This document shows, piece by piece, positions 11,596 through 23,161 of a DNA stretch of 64,000 bases (positions are counted from its first letter, which is position 1; each line of letters starts with the position of its first letter). The DNA is from Bedellia somnulentella (taxonomy: Eukaryota > Arthropoda > Insecta > Lepidoptera > Bedelliidae). Location: NCBI GenBank assembly GCA_963576735.1, contig OY755179.1:3224001-3288000 (forward strand), given 5' to 3'. The notes below the pieces were generated by a model. That model did no database searches. It had not been told where the DNA came from and saw nothing but the letters and a program-made list of their open reading frames with translations. The position numbers and the translations under genes were made by a program.

Positions 11596-11843
11596 CATAC
11601 ATACATACATATACTTACGGCTATAGATCCCTAGAAGGGGAAGCCAGAGCTAAGGAATTAGAAATTACTCAGCCACTTTTGGAAGTTGCGTGGGGAAAAG
11701 ATGGTGAAATAAAGGTTGTTGGTGATGGGTCTCCAACCGCATCGCCCAAAAATCCTTCAAAAGCCCCAATACCGTCAGTCGCCTCTTACGTACATCCACC
11801 GGAAAAAAATGGGATAGTGCTATTCTAAGCCGACGCAACACAG
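11596..11843 (-). mobile_element. SINE-A, full length
   Basis: CATA tail at left and CGACGCAACACAGC 5' end at right. An 83-residue frame on the plus strand spans it. Confidence 0.85.
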
Positions 11844-11877
11844 CTCCAAATCCAAAATCCAAAATCTTAACTAAAGA

Positions 11878-12537
11878 TCGCCAAAATACCGACAAATATA
11901 TTCAGAAATTGTTGCTTTGTGTATAATACCTATAGCAGTACAGGCTTTTCGTTGTTTATCGAAATATGGATTCTAGTTAATTTAAAACTAAAATATTCAT
12001 GTATAATTCATTCAACTTTCACCAACAACATTGCAAAGGGTTCAAAAGTACCAAAATGATGCATTTTCTCAGGTTCACCCTTAACAAATTGTCTCCGTCA
12101 TAACCAAACAAATGTAATAACGCCGCACAGCCTCTCACCTATTTAAGGGTTCGCTGCTTTTAATTTATTGTTAGCTTACGACTCGTTTTACTTGCAAAAT
12201 TATACAAATGAAGCGAGCTACTAGACATAAATGTCGTCGTTTATCATAGCCTTGGAGGACCGCTCAACTAAGTACTCTGCAGCGTAATGGATAGCTGAGT
12301 ATTATTGGATATTATAATATTTAGGTCTCTTGCGTATAAAATTAAGTTATTATTTAGTATTCTTCGTATAAAATTAAGTTATTATTTAGTAGTATAATGT
12401 TAGTTATAAGTTTTAGACATAAAAATAATAACAATGAATTTATTTAGTTATTTAGTGCGGAGCCATTGCTCAAATATCATGTATACTTTTTCGCAAATAA
12501 ATAATTTAATTTACTTTAAAGTATATTTTTTGCTGAA
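11878..12537. other. Left block of unit A, possibly LTR-like
   Basis: No ORF of note. It has a CTATTTAAG TATA-like site near 12140, later AATAAA-type sites, and a short tandem repeat of CGTATAAAATTAAGTTATT at about 12332-12392. Promoter- and poly(A)-like signals would suit a solo LTR, but termini were not established. Confidence 0.25.
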
Positions 12538-12896
12538 GCAACCTCGATAGCTCAGTGGGAAGAACACTGCTTATCGTGCAAACGATGAGGGTTCAATACC
12601 CGAGTTGAGCCTATACCAATTTGTCTTTTCTAAAGAGATATATGTGGTCAATTTATCATAGTTGTTAACGGTGAGGGAAAACATCGTGAGGAAACCCACA
12701 TGGCTGGGTTCTAGTTAGTCGTGTGACAGTTCACACGTAAAAACGGCGATAGGCTTGACCCCTATCACGTGAGTACACTTTCAAAGCAAACCGTGTGTAC
12801 TCTGTACACCAGGTGACAATGTCAAATGATGTTCAGAAGTATTAGTACTTCTACTAACCCCTACGGGGACATACGGCGTGAGTGTCTGAGTTTGAG
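12538..12896 (+). mobile_element. SINE-B, full length
   Basis: The tRNA-like head has A-box TAGCTCAGTGGG and B-box GTTCAATACC. The 3' end has CCCCTACGGGG and GGCGTGAG in place of the usual GGCGTGAACG. Confidence 0.8.
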
Positions 12897-13004
12897 AAAT
12901 CATTACAATTGGTAGTAGTCAATTTACATCATGGTGCTAACCAATAGTTTAATATTTTTAGTACGTCATGGATATTGTATACGTAAATGTCGAATTATAC
13001 AAGT

Positions 13005-13259
13005 ACATACATACATACATACATATACTCACGGCTATAAATCCCTAGATGGGGTAGCCAGAGCTAAGGAATGAGAAATTCCTCAGCCACCTTTGGAAAG
13101 TTGAGATGGGAAAAGTTGGTAAAATAAAGGTTGTTGGTGATGGGTCTCCAGCCGCATCGCCCAAAAATCCCTTTAAAGCCCCAATACCGTTAGTCGCCTC
13201 TTACATACACCCACCTGAAGAAATGGGGTAGTGCTATTCTAAGTCAACACTACCCAGCT
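13005..13259 (-). mobile_element. SINE-A, full length
   Basis: Complete copy. GAATTATACAAGT occurs just left of it and again at 13297-13309, a possible target-site repeat displaced by the TA palindrome. Confidence 0.8.
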
Positions 13260-13268
13260 ATATGCATG

Positions 13269-13304
13269 TATAATTCTATATATATATATATATATAGAAT
13301 TATA
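13269..13304. repeat. TA-rich palindrome, short allele
   Basis: A (TA)n core sits between TATAATTC and GAATTATA, 36 bp in all. The unit B counterpart is 50 bp. Confidence 0.85.
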
Positions 13305-13310
13305 CAAGTG

Positions 13311-13607
13311 CAACCGTGATAGCCCAGTGGGTATAACACTCGGTTATCGTGCAAACGACTAGTGTTCAAATGCTGGGCCGGGCCTACACCAATTTGTCTT
13401 TTCTAAAGACATATGTGTGGTTAATTTATCATGGTTGTTAACGGTGAGGGAAAACATCGTGAGGAAATCCACATGGCTAAGTTGTACTTAATCATGTGAC
13501 AGTGTTTTCATACAAAACGGCCATAGGCCTGCCACTTATCACGTGAGTACACTGTCCAAGCAAAACCTGGGTACTCTGAACACCACGTGACAAAGTCACG
13601 TGAAGTT
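13311..13607 (+). mobile_element. SINE-B lacking its 3' end
   Basis: Head with TAGCCCAGTGGG and GTTCAAATGC. It stops after the GTCACGTGA block, directly against a SINE-A. Confidence 0.75.
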
Positions 13608-13860
13608 GCTGTGTAGTGTCGGCTTAGAATAGCACTACCCCATTTCTTCCGGTGGGTGTACGTAAGAGGCGACTAACGGTATTGGGGCTTTGTAAGGAAT
13701 TTTGGGCGATGCGGTTGGAGACCCATCACCAACAACCTTTATTTTACCATCTTTTCCCCACGCATCTTCCAAAAGAGGCTGAGGAATTTCTAATTCCTTA
13801 GCTCTGGCTACCCTTTCTAGGGATTTATAGCCGTGAGTATGTGTATGAGTATGTGTGTAC
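13608..13860 (+). mobile_element. SINE-A, full length
   Basis: Starts GCTGTGTAGTGTCGGCTTAG and ends in a GTATG-rich tail. Confidence 0.85.
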
Positions 13861-13997
13861 AAAAGTTATAGTAACTATGTGTCAGTTACAATGAAGCTGA
13901 AAGTATTTTAATGAATAGAGAGCAATTTTAAATACATGCAGTGCATATAAGAATAGAATAACTCTTTATTGGTTACCCAGATATAAACGTGAGTATG

Positions 13998-14262
13998 ATA
14001 CATACTCACGGGCATTTGTATAAAAAGGCTACCCTTTTCAGACTTCATCATTCTACCAGAGCATCAGAGCTAGAAACTCCTCAGCTATATTTTGAAGTTG
14101 ATAGGGTACAAGATAGTAGAAATAAAGTATCGTTGGTGATGGATTTCCGACCGCATCGCCCAAAAACTTAAAAAAGCCCCATACCCCCCCCCCCCCAGTC
14201 GCCTATTACGACATCCGTGGTTAGAAAGGGGTACTGACATTCTAAGCCGGCACTACACGGCA
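13998..14262 (-). mobile_element. SINE-A, diverged subtype
   Basis: Carries a 13-base C run near 14185. The 5' end reads CCGGCACTACACGGC. A small GTGAGTATGATACATACTCAC palindrome marks its tail. Confidence 0.8.
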
Positions 14263-14699
14263 ACAATTTAAACAATATGTACAACCAGTAACGCAACCTA
14301 ATCAAGCTTTTCAGGCATATAACTTAGTCTTAATAACTCCGATAGAGAAGCTAGAGCTGTGTTTGCAGTGAGTTTGAATATCCTCATAAAAATAGGACGG
14401 CCATCTCATATCCTCATAAAATTTGATAACAATGGTTCCGTATGCGGTTGGATAGACGCAACAAGTGTGTGAGGTGGAAGTTTAATATTACAATCTGAGA
14501 GTCAATAGTAACTTTCAAGCACTTATTTGTAGATTATTATATTTTGCATGATAGCGTGGAGATGATGACGGTTCAAATTCCGGGTCGGGCCTAGAACCAA
14601 GAGATATGTGTGGTAATAATAATTAAAACTTAAATTATTGAAGCCAACTATTTTTAATATTCATTTAAGAATAGTATTAAATTAAATCAAAAATAATAA
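14263..14699. other. Interval shared with unit B
   Basis: No ORF or named repeat. It matches 22039-22476 closely. A GTTCAAATTCCGGGTCGGGCC stretch near 14572 resembles a SINE-B head remnant. Confidence 0.45.
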
Positions 14700-14818
14700 T
14701 CTATACTTATAATAAATCTGTAGAGAGGTCAATTCTGTACATGAAATATATTTTCAAAATAACTATCAGGTGGTGATTAGGGATCGATACTGATGCCAAA
14801 AATGCAATCGGTAAAATT

Positions 14819-14884
<66 letters not shown>

Positions 14885-15701
14885 GGTTTGTATGTTCCTT
14901 ATGGAAACAAAAACTACACGACGGATTTTAACGAAACTTGGTACAATTGTTCTCCATACTCCTGGGCAGGTTTTTGTATACTTTCCAGCAGAGTAGTAAA
15001 GGGGAATTTTGGGAAATTTTGGGAAAACGGGAGAAGTTACTCCATTTTTTAAACTTCCGTCGCGTGTGCAGCCTTAATGGTAAAACTTACATAAAAATCA
15101 TGTATGACGGAAATATTCTTCATAAAATTATCTAAAAAAAAATCCTCAACAGTTTATGTCTATCTTTTACGGTTGACTCACAATAACACGTGTAATTCCT
15201 GATAGCTTAGCAGTTCGGAACATTCAAATTATATTTGTTTACTCTTACGTTTGTAAACCTCTCACTCATCCCTAATTTAAAAAAGGTAACATTATTACCT
15301 ATTCAATAAAAAAAGAATCATAGAAATACGTAGAGAAACACCGAAATTATACATAAAATAAGCCATCGCGCCCGTGACCAAAACCGAATCGTTACTAATT
15401 TACATATAACATACTAGATGGCGCCAGTAGTTGCATCCTAAAACACGTAATGATTTATTTTTTAGATTGTTATAAATACTTCATAGCGTTTTATTCCAAA
15501 ATTTGCTATTAAACGGAAATACTGAACCGTTCATTAAAGCGCATTAAAAATCACCAAACTACACTGTTTAGGGAGTGCTATAAATTTAATAAATTGAAAA
15601 CATTGCGCTGAATTTCACAATGCTTGAGCAGTGACTAAAGAAAGAAACCTCAGATATTTAAAAAACAACGCTACCCGTGCGAAGCTGGGACGATCCACTA
15701 A
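14700..15701 (+). mobile_element. Non-autonomous Helitron, 1,002 bp
   Basis: Begins TC after A14699 and ends CTAA before T15702. The ACCCGTGCGAAGCTGGG motif lies just before the end. Unit B keeps the unfilled site at 22476/22477 with one substitution and no duplication, exactly as expected for Helitron insertion between A and T. It contains a TGTC microsatellite but no helicase. Confidence 0.85.
14821..14884. repeat. (TGTC)n microsatellite
   Basis: Sixteen or so TGTC units inside the Helitron. The related Helitron at 29.4 kb has a shorter array. The cysteine-rich frame it creates is not evidence for a gene. Confidence 0.9.
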
Positions 15702-15905
15702 TTATATATATTTTTGAATTACTTAACATCATTTAACAACTATTAACATGTATATAATAATACATACTTGTATAATTACATATAAACATAAACATAAACG
15801 TTCACTATAACTTTTGTGTATCTAATAAAACTGGAGTAGAGAATTATATCGAAACAAAGTTTGATTAAATATAAACGAATTAATTTACAATCTCTTCGTT
15901 ATTTC

Positions 15906-16045
15906 AACTCAAACATGCTGAATATCCCCGATGGGGTTGGCTGAGGTACTAATACTTCTGAACATTACGTGAAATTTTTACCTGGTGTTCAGAATACCCA
16001 CGTTTTGCACAGGACAGTGTACTTACGTAATTGGGGGCAAGCCCA
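15906..16045 (-). mobile_element. SINE-B, 3' part
   Basis: ATCCCCGATGGGGTTGGC hairpin followed by the TACTAATACTT block. Head absent. Confidence 0.7.
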
Positions 16046-16129
16046 TCGTAGTTTTATACGAATACGATACGAATTCGTTATGTCTCATTGTTGATTCTAG
16101 ATTTAATATTTCTGAACTTTCCTTCTTAT

Positions 16130-16388
16130 TTTCTTCCGTTTAAAGAGAAGGTGTAGAAGAGTAGACAGAGGAGACGGTAAATCATGTAATGTTCGAGTGT
16201 AATACCTTGAACAACCAACGCCACACCAACTTGGAAAACACAGGTAGTATGACAAATCACTTAAAACATATTACACAAATAGTTGACTTCTGGGTAGAGC
16301 TCGGGTGGATAGAATGACGGCCGTGGCCCACGTGAAATGGCCCTGTAGTGACCAATTGCGGAAACCATTTTTATAATCTATCTATCTA
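16130..16388 (+). mobile_element. 3' end of another LINE, with ORF2 C-terminus
   Basis: A frame from 16165 to the TGA at 16315-16317 gives about 50 residues with ETVNHVMFECNTL near the start and FWVELGWIE at the end. A spaced H/C pattern of this kind is usual at LINE ORF2 C-termini. A short UTR follows, then an ATCT-type tail. The unit B copy is at 22905-23161. Confidence 0.6.
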
Positions 16389-16986
16389 CTTTATAATTCT
16401 ATTAATAAAATACTAGATATAAGAGAATTAAATAGTTACGAATGTAAATGTAAACTTTTACCCTGGTTACTTACTTTAAATTATGATCAGACTGAGATGT
16501 TATTAGAAATACAATGCTAAATATTAGATGACTCCTAGGATTTTCAAAATAGACTGTATATTACACAATCGCAAACACACACACAAACATACATTCAAAC
16601 ACACACACACACACACACACATACATACATACTAACTTACACATACATTTGAGGATGCAAAAGCATGCAATTGATTACAATCTACATGTATTAAACTAAA
16701 GTTTTCCATTTAATATAATTAAAATTAACTTATAGTTCTCTCTTTTAGAGAACTTGTGCTATTGGTTGATCTCTTTCTTTTTGTACACAAAAAGACTTTT
16801 TGTGTAACTTTTAGTTTATAAACATATTTTTTAAGAAGCTGAAATGATTGTGAGCCAACTTTATGGGTTGAGCAAAATACTTATCCTAAGTTTACAGGGC
16901 TTTGCCCTTTTTATTAGGGAGTATGAAACTCAATTTGTTGTACCTTTTTTCAATAAATATATTATTATTATTATTATTATTATCTA
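16389..16986 (+). mobile_element. LINE-like 3' insertion with (ATT)n tail, unit A only
   Basis: About 598 bp interrupt the sequence that is continuous at 23161 in unit B. The right end is an (ATT)n run and ATCTA flanks both sides. It contains a CA microsatellite at 16598-16624. No ORF recognised. Confidence 0.65.
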
Positions 16987-17534
16987 AGAGTAGGCGTTCA
17001 GAGAAATGTTTGATGTACCTACGTAAATGAAGCGCGTTAGGTTAGGTTGTTGTTCGTCATAATCATGCTAAATAGTAGTTGATGATAATTTCCCTTAATA
17101 AAACTAATTGCATGAGTATGTATATGCATGAACTAGAATCTCACAAAAAACTGTGTAGACTTAAATCTCTGTTAATTCGCGTACGTTTATGTAAATATAA
17201 GATGGGATTTTCACAGATTTATCGATTTTTTTTAAAATAATTAACTTAAATAAATGACAATATTAAATTCATCATTTACGCCGTACAGCCCTGAAGAGAT
17301 GACTAATATTAAGGTTTATCACGTGAGAATCATTTTCTTGGATAGTGAATAGTGATAATGATAGTCAACGCTCAAAGGACTATCACCGACTTTCACAAAC
17401 ATACAGCCATGTGAAATACATCAAGACACGCTATCATATTTAAAATTAATTGTATCCGATAGAGAAACATATTTTTGACGATTAGTTAAAAACACTACCG
17501 TATAAAATTACTAACGTAACGTAAATCTTCTTTC

Positions 17535-18735
17535 TAAGGAGCATCACCCAAAAGTTCTTAGCTAAGGTGTATTGTTCCTTCATTGATTTAGAGAAGGCGT
17601 ATGATAGGGTGGTAAGAAAGTGTTTGTGGGAGGTGTTATCCAAGTTCAGTTTGGGGAGTAAACTTATACGTGCATTGGTTTCACTCTATGAGGATTCTAG
17701 TACATGTATAAGAGTAAACGAGGAAAAACCGACTGGTTTGGCATCTCTAAGAGTGTCCGACAGGGTTGTGTTGCTTCTCCGTGGCTCTTCAATTTGGTCA
17801 TGGATGACTGTTTGACAGAGTTGCGTGAAAGTGATTATGGACTAAGAATGGGTGGATTCATTGTTAAATGCCTCTTGTATGCTGACGATCAAGCGCTACT
17901 TGCAATTTCGGTGAAAGAGTTGCAAGAGATGATGAATATTGCATGTGCGTCATTTGAAAGAAAGGCAATGAGAGTGAATGTGGATAAAACCAAAATCATG
18001 GTTTTTGAAAGGGAGGAGAATATGACCGAATGCGTGATTGCGATTAATGGTAAGAGAGTGGAACAAGTGAATGAGTTTGTATATCTGGGAAGTATGTTTA
18101 CTAGAGACGGAAAGTGTGTTAAAGATATCGAGAGAAGAGTAAAAAAGGGTAATGTGATTAATGGAGCACTGGACAGTCTAATGTCTAGTCAATCGGTGTC
18201 CGAAAAGGCCCGAATGGCTGTGCATGGTGCTGTTCTTGTTCCTATACTTATGTATGGCAGTGAGTATTGGGTTGGGTGTAGCAGAAAAAGCATGAAAGCA
18301 AAGTGAATGCAGTAGAAATGAGGTACCTCAGAAAAGTTTGTAATGTTAGTTTATGTGATCGTGTGAAAAATGACTTGATTCTTGAAAGGTGGGGTGTAAA
18401 AGATGATATAGTAAGTTAGATAGAAAAATGAATATTGAGATGGTTTGGGCACATCGAGAGGATGGATGATAGGAAATTGGAAAAAGGTATCTATAGAGCT
18501 AATGTGGAAGGTAATGTTAGAAGAGGACGGCCACGTAAGACACACTTGGACCAAATTGAGAGTGTGCTCAAAAAGGCAGGCGTCCGAAGTATTAAAATAA
18601 AAGAGCATGTATGAAAATATCGTTGGATTTAGACGAAGCAAGAGAGTTTTGTCAGGATCGTACGAAGTGGCAATCGATAGTCTCTGCCTACCCCAATGGG
18701 AATTAACGGCGTGAGTATATGTATGTATGTATGCA
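17535..18735 (+). pseudogene. LINE-T reverse transcriptase, unit A copy
   Basis: A 5'-truncated non-LTR retrotransposon. The first frame has RT motif A (FIDLEKAYDRV). A one-base loss near 17724 moves the rest to another frame, which has GCVASPWLFN and the catalytic YADD at 17878-17889. A second frameshift near 18270 precedes RYLRKVCNV and RWFGHIERMDD, and further stops follow. The element ends with the GGCGTGAG motif and a TATG tail. The type resembles RTE-like insect LINEs, but clade was not tested. It is not functional. Confidence 0.85.
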
Positions 18736-18759
18736 TAAAATTAAACATAAGTATTTTAC

Positions 18760-19075
18760 GGAAGGGATATCTCAGTAGGAGCACCACCGCTTCTCATGCA
18801 GGAGCCGTGAATTCAAATCCGAGGTTAGACCAACACTAGTTTGTCTTTTGGTAAGTCATATGTGTGGTTAATTTATCAAGATTGTAAACGGTGAGGTAAA
18901 ACTGAGTTGCGCTAAGAAATGTGACATAGAAATTTAACGACGATTAGCCTGCCCCATTTTTCATGTATTTACCGTCCGAGCAAAGCGTGGATACTTCATA
19001 TCAAATGATACTAATGTAACATTTTTTGACTGAAGTATTACCTCTTCCACCTCATCCGGGATTCACGGCGTCAAA
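18760..19075 (+). mobile_element. SINE-B relative, diverged
   Basis: The GTTAATTTATCAAGATTGTAAACGGTGAGG-type block order is kept. The 3' end reads CACCTCATCCGGGATTCACGGCG, a variant of the hairpin end. Confidence 0.55.
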
Positions 19076-19118
19076 TATTAAAAGGTATACTAAATACTAC
19101 TACGACTCCAAAACACAT

Positions 19119-19460
19119 TCGTAAACCAATTACACAGCGTATGCTTTGCGCAATGAACGGACAATTCATTTAAGCTAAATTACAAAGACATAAACAGCCG
19201 TAATCAGAATCCCCGCCTATGTATATCGGATTCCATGCACAGTTGAGTAAGTAGTAAGCCGCCGACTACAATTACAACATTCTCTAACCAAATTTCAGCT
19301 ATAGAGCGCCGCTGTGGTTAAAGCAACAATGCACGCCCACCACAACCTATTGTAAATACCTCAAATGGCACTGGTGTATGTGGCGGCGACTTAACCACGG
19401 CAAAGTTGTAATTCGAATATTTTATCATGTTTCGGACTTGCTAACAGTATTGGGAGGTTT
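19119..19460. other. Non-repeat block of unit A
   Basis: A less AT-rich block with only about four differences from 24664-25000. It holds CTGTGGTTAA and, further on, TTAACCACGG as an inverted pair. No ORF. Its function is unknown. Confidence 0.4.
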
Positions 19461-20115
19461 CAGTTATCAAAGTACTTTGCTATACCTTTTCCTAAAATTA
19501 TGATTCGAAAATTATAATCCCGTAGAGGGGTAGTCATAACTTTGAAACATACAATTGCTTAGCCAGTTTAAAAAGTTTAAAAAATAAAACTCGCCAAATT
19601 ACCTACAGAAATTGTTGCTATGTGAATAATGCCTATAGCAGCACAGGCTTTGCGTTTTTTATCGTAATATGTATTCTAGTTAATTTAAAACTTAAATATT
19701 CATGTATAATTCATTCAACTTTCACCAACAAAGGGTTCAAAAGTACCAAAAGATGCATTTTCTAAAGGTTCACCCTTAACAAATTGTCTCCGTCATAACC
19801 AAACAAATGTAATAACGCCGCTCAGCCTCTCACCTATTTAAGGGTTCGCTGCTTTTAATTTATTGTTAGCTTACGACTCGTTTTACTTGCAAAATTATAC
19901 AAATGAAGCGAGCTACTAGACATAAATGTCGTCGTTTATCATAGCCTTGGAGGACCGCTCAACTAAGTACTCTGCAGCGTAATGGATAGCTGAGTATTAT
20001 TGGATATTATAATATTTAGGTCTCTTGCGTATAAAATTAAGTTATTATTTAGTATTCTTCGTATAAAATTAAGTTATTATTTAGTAGTATAATGTTAGTT
20101 ATAAGTTTTAGACAT

Positions 20116-20184
20116 ATTATTTCATTATTATAATTTTCAATTAATTTTGTATTTCTTCATATAATGTACTGGATTGTGTAAAAG
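20116..20184. other. 69-bp indel relative to unit A
   Basis: Present here, absent at the matching point after 12420. Its AT-rich sequence gives no family assignment. Confidence 0.7.
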
Positions 20185-20300
20185 AAAAATAATAACAATG
20201 AATTTATTTAGTTATTTAGTGCGGAGCCATTGCTCAAATATCATGTATACTTTTTCGCAAATAAATAATTTAATTTACTTTAAAGTATATTTTTTGCTGA

Positions 20301-20660
20301 AGCAACCTCGATAGCTCAGTGGGAAGAACACTGCTTATCGTGCAAACGATGAGGGTTCAATACCCGAGTTGAGCCTATACCAATTTGTCTTTTCTAAAGA
20401 GATATATGTGGTCAATTTATCATAGTTGTTAACGGTGAGGGAAAACATCGTGAGGAAACCCACATGGCTGGGTTCTAGTTAGTCGTGTGACAGTTCACAC
20501 GTAAAAACGGCGATAGGCTTGACCCCTATCACGTGAGTACACTTTCAAAGCAAACCGTGTGTACTCTGTACACCAGGTGACAATGTCAAATGATGTTCAG
20601 AAGTATTAGTACTTCTACTAACCCCTACGGGGACATACGGCGTGAGTGTCTGAGTTTGAG
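20301..20660 (+). mobile_element. SINE-B, unit B partner of 12538
   Basis: Same A- and B-box variants as the unit A copy. Confidence 0.8.
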
Positions 20661-20768
20661 AAATCATTACAATTGGTAGTAGTCAATTTACATCATGGTG
20701 CTAACCAATAGTTTAATATTTTTAGTACGTCATGGATATTGTATACGTAAATGTCGAATTATACAAGT

Positions 20769-21019
20769 ACATACATACATACATATACTCACGGCTATAA
20801 ATCCCTAGATGGGGTAGCCAGAGCTAAGGAATGAGAAATTCCTCAGCCACCTTTGGAAAGTTGAGATGGGAAAAGTTGGTAAAATAAAGGTTGTTGGTGA
20901 TGGGTCTCCAGCCGCATCGCCCAAAAATCCCTTTAAAGCCCCAATACCGTTAGTCGCCTCTTACATACACCCACCTGAAGAAATGGGGTAGTGCTATTCT
21001 AAGCCGACACTACCCAGCT
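20769..21019 (-). mobile_element. SINE-A, unit B partner of 13005
   Basis: Nearly identical. It reads CCGACAC where unit A has TCAACAC near the 5' end. Confidence 0.85.
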
Positions 21020-21028
21020 ATATGCATG

Positions 21029-21032
21029 TATA

Positions 21033-21074
<42 letters not shown>

Positions 21075-21078
21075 TATA
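21029..21078. repeat. TA-rich palindrome, long allele
   Basis: Same flanks as at 13269, with 14 more bases of TA core. Confidence 0.85.
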
Positions 21079-21083
21079 CAAGT

Positions 21084-21381
21084 GCAACCGTGATAGCCCA
21101 GTGGGTATAACACTCGGTTATCGTGCAAACGACTAGTGTTCAAATGCTGGGCCGGGCCTACACCAATTTGTCTTTTCTAAAGACATATGTGTGGTTAATT
21201 TATCATGGTTGTTAACGGTGAGGGAAAACATCGTGAGGAAATCCACATGGCTAAGTTGTACTTAATCATGTGACAGTGTTTTCATACAAAACGGCCATAG
21301 GCCTGCCACTTATCACGTGAGTACACTGTCCAAGCAAAACCTGGGTACTCTGAACACCACGTGACAAAGTCACGTGAAGTT
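21084..21381 (+). mobile_element. SINE-B lacking 3' end, partner of 13311
   Basis: Stops at the same base before a SINE-A as in unit A. Confidence 0.8.
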
Positions 21382-21634
21382 GCTGTGTAGTGTCGGCTTA
21401 GAATAGCACTACCCCATTTCTTCCGGTGGGTGTACGTAAGAGGCGACTAACGGTATTGGGGCTTTGTAAGGAATTTTGGGCGATGCGGTTGGAGACCCAT
21501 CACCAACAACCTTTATTTTACCATCTTTTCCCCACGCATCTTCCAAAAGAGGCTGAGGAATTTCTAATTCCTTAGCTCTGGCTACCCTTTCTAGGGATTT
21601 ATAGCCGTGAGTATGTGTATGAGTATGTGTGTAC
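21382..21634 (+). mobile_element. SINE-A, partner of 13608
   Basis: The antisense 75-residue frame is identical to that of the unit A copy. Confidence 0.85.
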
Positions 21635-21771
21635 AAAAGTTATAGTAACTATGTGTCAGTTACAATGAAGCTGAAAGTATTTTAATGAATAGAGAGCAAT
21701 TTTAAATACATGCAGTGCATATAAGAATAGAATAACTCTTTATTGGTTACCCAGATATAAACGTGAGTATG

Positions 21772-22038
21772 ATACATACTCACGGGCATTTGTATAAAAA
21801 GGCTACCCTTTTCAGACTTCATCATTCTACCAGAGCATCAGAGCTAGAAACTCCTCAGCTATATTTTGAAGTTGATAGGGTACAAGATAGTAGAAATAAA
21901 GTATCGTTGGTGATGGATTTCCGACCGCATCGCCCAAAAACTTAAAAAAGCCCCATACCCCCCCCCCCCCCCCAGTCGCCTATTACGACATCCGTGGTTA
22001 GAAAGGGGTACTGACATTCTAAGCCGGCACTACACGGC
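21772..22038 (-). mobile_element. SINE-A, partner of 13998
   Basis: The C run is two bases or so longer than in unit A. Otherwise it is nearly the same. Confidence 0.85.
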
Positions 22039-22679
22039 AACAATTTAAACAATATGTACAACCAATAACGCAACCTAATCAAGATTTTGAGGTATATAAC
22101 TTAGTCTTAATAACTCCGATAGAGAAGCTAGAGCTGTGTTTGCAGTGAGTTTGAATATCCTCATAAAAATAGGACGGCCATCTCATATCCTCATAAAATT
22201 TGATAACAATGGTTCCGTATGCGGTTGGATAGACGCAACAAGTGTGTGAGGTGGAAGTTTAATATTACAATCTGAGAGTCAATAGTAACTTTCAAGCACT
22301 TATTTGTAGATTATTATATTTTGCATGATAGCTTGGAGATGATGACGGATCAAATTCCGGGTCGGGCCTAGAACCAAGAGATATGTGTGGTAATAATAAT
22401 TAAAACTTAAATTATTGAAGCCAACTATTTTTAATATTCATTTTAGAATAGTATTAAATTAAATCAAAAATAATATTTATATATATTTTTGAATTACTTA
22501 ACATCATTTAACAACTATTAACATGTATATAATAATACATACTTGTATAATTACATATAAACATAAACATAAACGTTCACTATAACTTTTGTGTATCTAA
22601 TAAAACTGGAGTAGAGAATTATATCGAAACAAAGTTTGATTAAATATAAACGAATTAATTTACAATATCTTCGTTATTT

Positions 22680-22825
22680 CAACTCAAACATGCTGAATAT
22701 CCCCGATGGGGTTGGCTGAGGTACTAATACTTCTGAACATTACGTGAAATTTTTACCTGGTGTTCAGAATACCCACGTTTTGCACAGGACAGTGTACTTA
22801 CGTAATTGGGGGCAAGCCCATCGTA
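22680..22825 (-). mobile_element. SINE-B 3' part, partner of 15906
   Basis: Same truncation point as unit A. Confidence 0.75.
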
Positions 22826-22904
22826 GTTTTATACGAATACGATACGAATTCGTTATGTCTCATTGTTGATTCTAGATTTAATGTTTCTGAACTTTCCTTC
22901 TTAT

Positions 22905-23161
22905 TTTCTTCCGTTTAAAGAGTAGGTGTAGAGGAGTAGACAGAGGAGACGGTAAGTCATGTAATGTTCGAGTGTAACACCTTGAACAACCAACGCCACA
23001 CCAACTTGGAAAACACAGGTAGTATGACAAATCACTTAAAACATATTACACAAATAGTTGACTTCTGGGTAGAGCTCGGGTGGATAGAATGACGGCCGTG
23101 GCCCACGTGAAATGGCCCTGTAGTGACCAATTGCGGAAACCATTTTTCTAATCTATCTATC
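22905..23161 (+). mobile_element. LINE 3' end, partner of 16130
   Basis: The ORF2 C-terminal frame 22940-23092 is intact, with ETVSHVMFECNTL in place of ETVNHV. Its ATCT tail runs straight into AGAGTAGGCG, marking the empty site of the unit A insertion. Confidence 0.65.

Larger units (their letters stand above)
11878..19592. repeat. Tandem duplication, unit A (7.7 kb)
   Basis: The same ordered set of SINEs, LINE parts and non-repeat blocks recurs at 19593-25130. By eye, interior blocks differ at roughly 1-2% of sites. Unit A has extra insertions at 14700-15701 and 16389-16986 and lacks 69 bp found in unit B at 20116-20184. Confidence 0.9.

Noticed and set aside
14793..14996. Cysteine-rich repeated frame (SVCLSVCL)
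   Set aside because: Translation of a TGTC microsatellite inside a Helitron.
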